Assembly: GCA_030426295.1 (NCBI GenBank)
Contig: JAUHYY010000070.1
Location: forward strand, 1-5,557
Length of the DNA stretch: 5,557 nt
Source: a bacterium
Lineage (GTDB): Bacteria > Patescibacteriota > Gracilibacteria > UBA1369 > GCA-2718715
Reading direction: 5' to 3'
Shown: positions 5,456 to 5,557 of the stretch, one piece after another
How positions within the stretch are numbered: position 1 is the first letter of the stretch
How the letters are laid out: every line of letters starts with the position of its first letter
The notes under the pieces: generated by a model
What the model was told of the DNA's origin: nothing
The model's database searches: none
What the model saw: only the letters and a program-made list of their open reading frames with translations
Position numbers and translations under genes: made by a program

Positions 5456-5557
5456 TAGTGTTTCTGCAGCAGAAATAACTTCTAACAGTACAGATGCCGA
5501 GACAGTTAGAGATTTGGTTGTTGGTGAAGTCGTAGATAATACAAGACTTGAGTTAGC
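5427..5557 (+). CDS. N-terminal fragment of an unrecognised protein
   Basis: An open frame runs from the ATG at 5427 to the window edge (43 full codons). The visible product begins MGPHTENTTISVSAAEITSN and continues with a Thr/Val/Glu-rich stretch ending NTRLELA. There is no signal peptide or membrane helix in this part, and I do not recognise a family. Support comes from the well-placed TTGACA-17-TAGTAT promoter, with transcription predicted to start about 14 nt before the ATG, and from the absence of stops. An alternative start could lie further right beyond the window, since no Shine-Dalgarno fixes this one. It runs in the same direction as the glycosyltransferase gene, 40 nt after it. Confidence 0.6.
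   Translation, partial: MGPHTENTTISVSAAEITSNSTDAETVRDLVVGEVVDNTRLEL

Noticed and set aside
1..5557. Recoded TGA (glycine), as in Gracilibacteria and Absconditabacteria
   Set aside because: All frames reach expected lengths and complete motifs under the standard code without in-frame TGA, and glycines use GGN codons.

Overview
The window carries six protein-coding genes, four complete and two cut by the window edges, in a moderately AT-rich bacterial sequence. There are no RNA genes, insertion sequences or CRISPR arrays. In order they are: a membrane-anchored protein on the minus strand (C-terminus lost off the left edge); alanyl-tRNA synthetase (plus); an unrecognised 177-residue acidic protein (plus); NAD kinase (minus); a GT4-type glycosyltransferase (plus); and the first 43 codons of an unrecognised protein (plus, cut by the right edge).

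The likely host is a member of Patescibacteria (candidate phyla radiation) or a similar reduced-genome bacterium. This is an inference from three things. AlaRS is a 608-residue version that stops right after its editing domain and lacks both the usual beta-barrel insert and the C-terminal C-Ala domain. None of the six start codons has a recognisable Shine-Dalgarno sequence. Housekeeping genes stand as single transcription units rather than in classical operons. The standard genetic code fits: no in-frame TGA is needed anywhere, and the four visible stops are TAA or TAG.

Layout: the membrane protein and alaS diverge from a 72-nt gap (826-897). alaS is followed by the 177-residue gene, which has its own near-consensus promoter (TTGACT-16-TATAAT). 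That gene converges on NAD kinase with a 1-nt gap and no recognisable terminator. NAD kinase and the glycosyltransferase diverge from a 68-nt gap (4215-4282) that holds a TATAAT box, a dyad centred on it, and four tandem 7-bp repeats that run directly into the ATG. The last gene is driven by a TTGACA-17-TAGTAT promoter whose -35 box is also the end of the glycosyltransferase reading frame. A perfect 11-bp inverted repeat links its -10 box to codons 7-10 of the gene.

The genes do not form one pathway. They cover translation (alaS), cofactor metabolism (NADP+ synthesis), envelope glycan synthesis (GT4) and a surface-exposed anchored protein. I see no convincing new multi-gene system. The most notable signals are the 11-bp inverted repeat at 5397-5455, the start-codon-abutting heptamer repeats, the compact AlaRS architecture, and unusual residues in conserved NAD kinase motifs.
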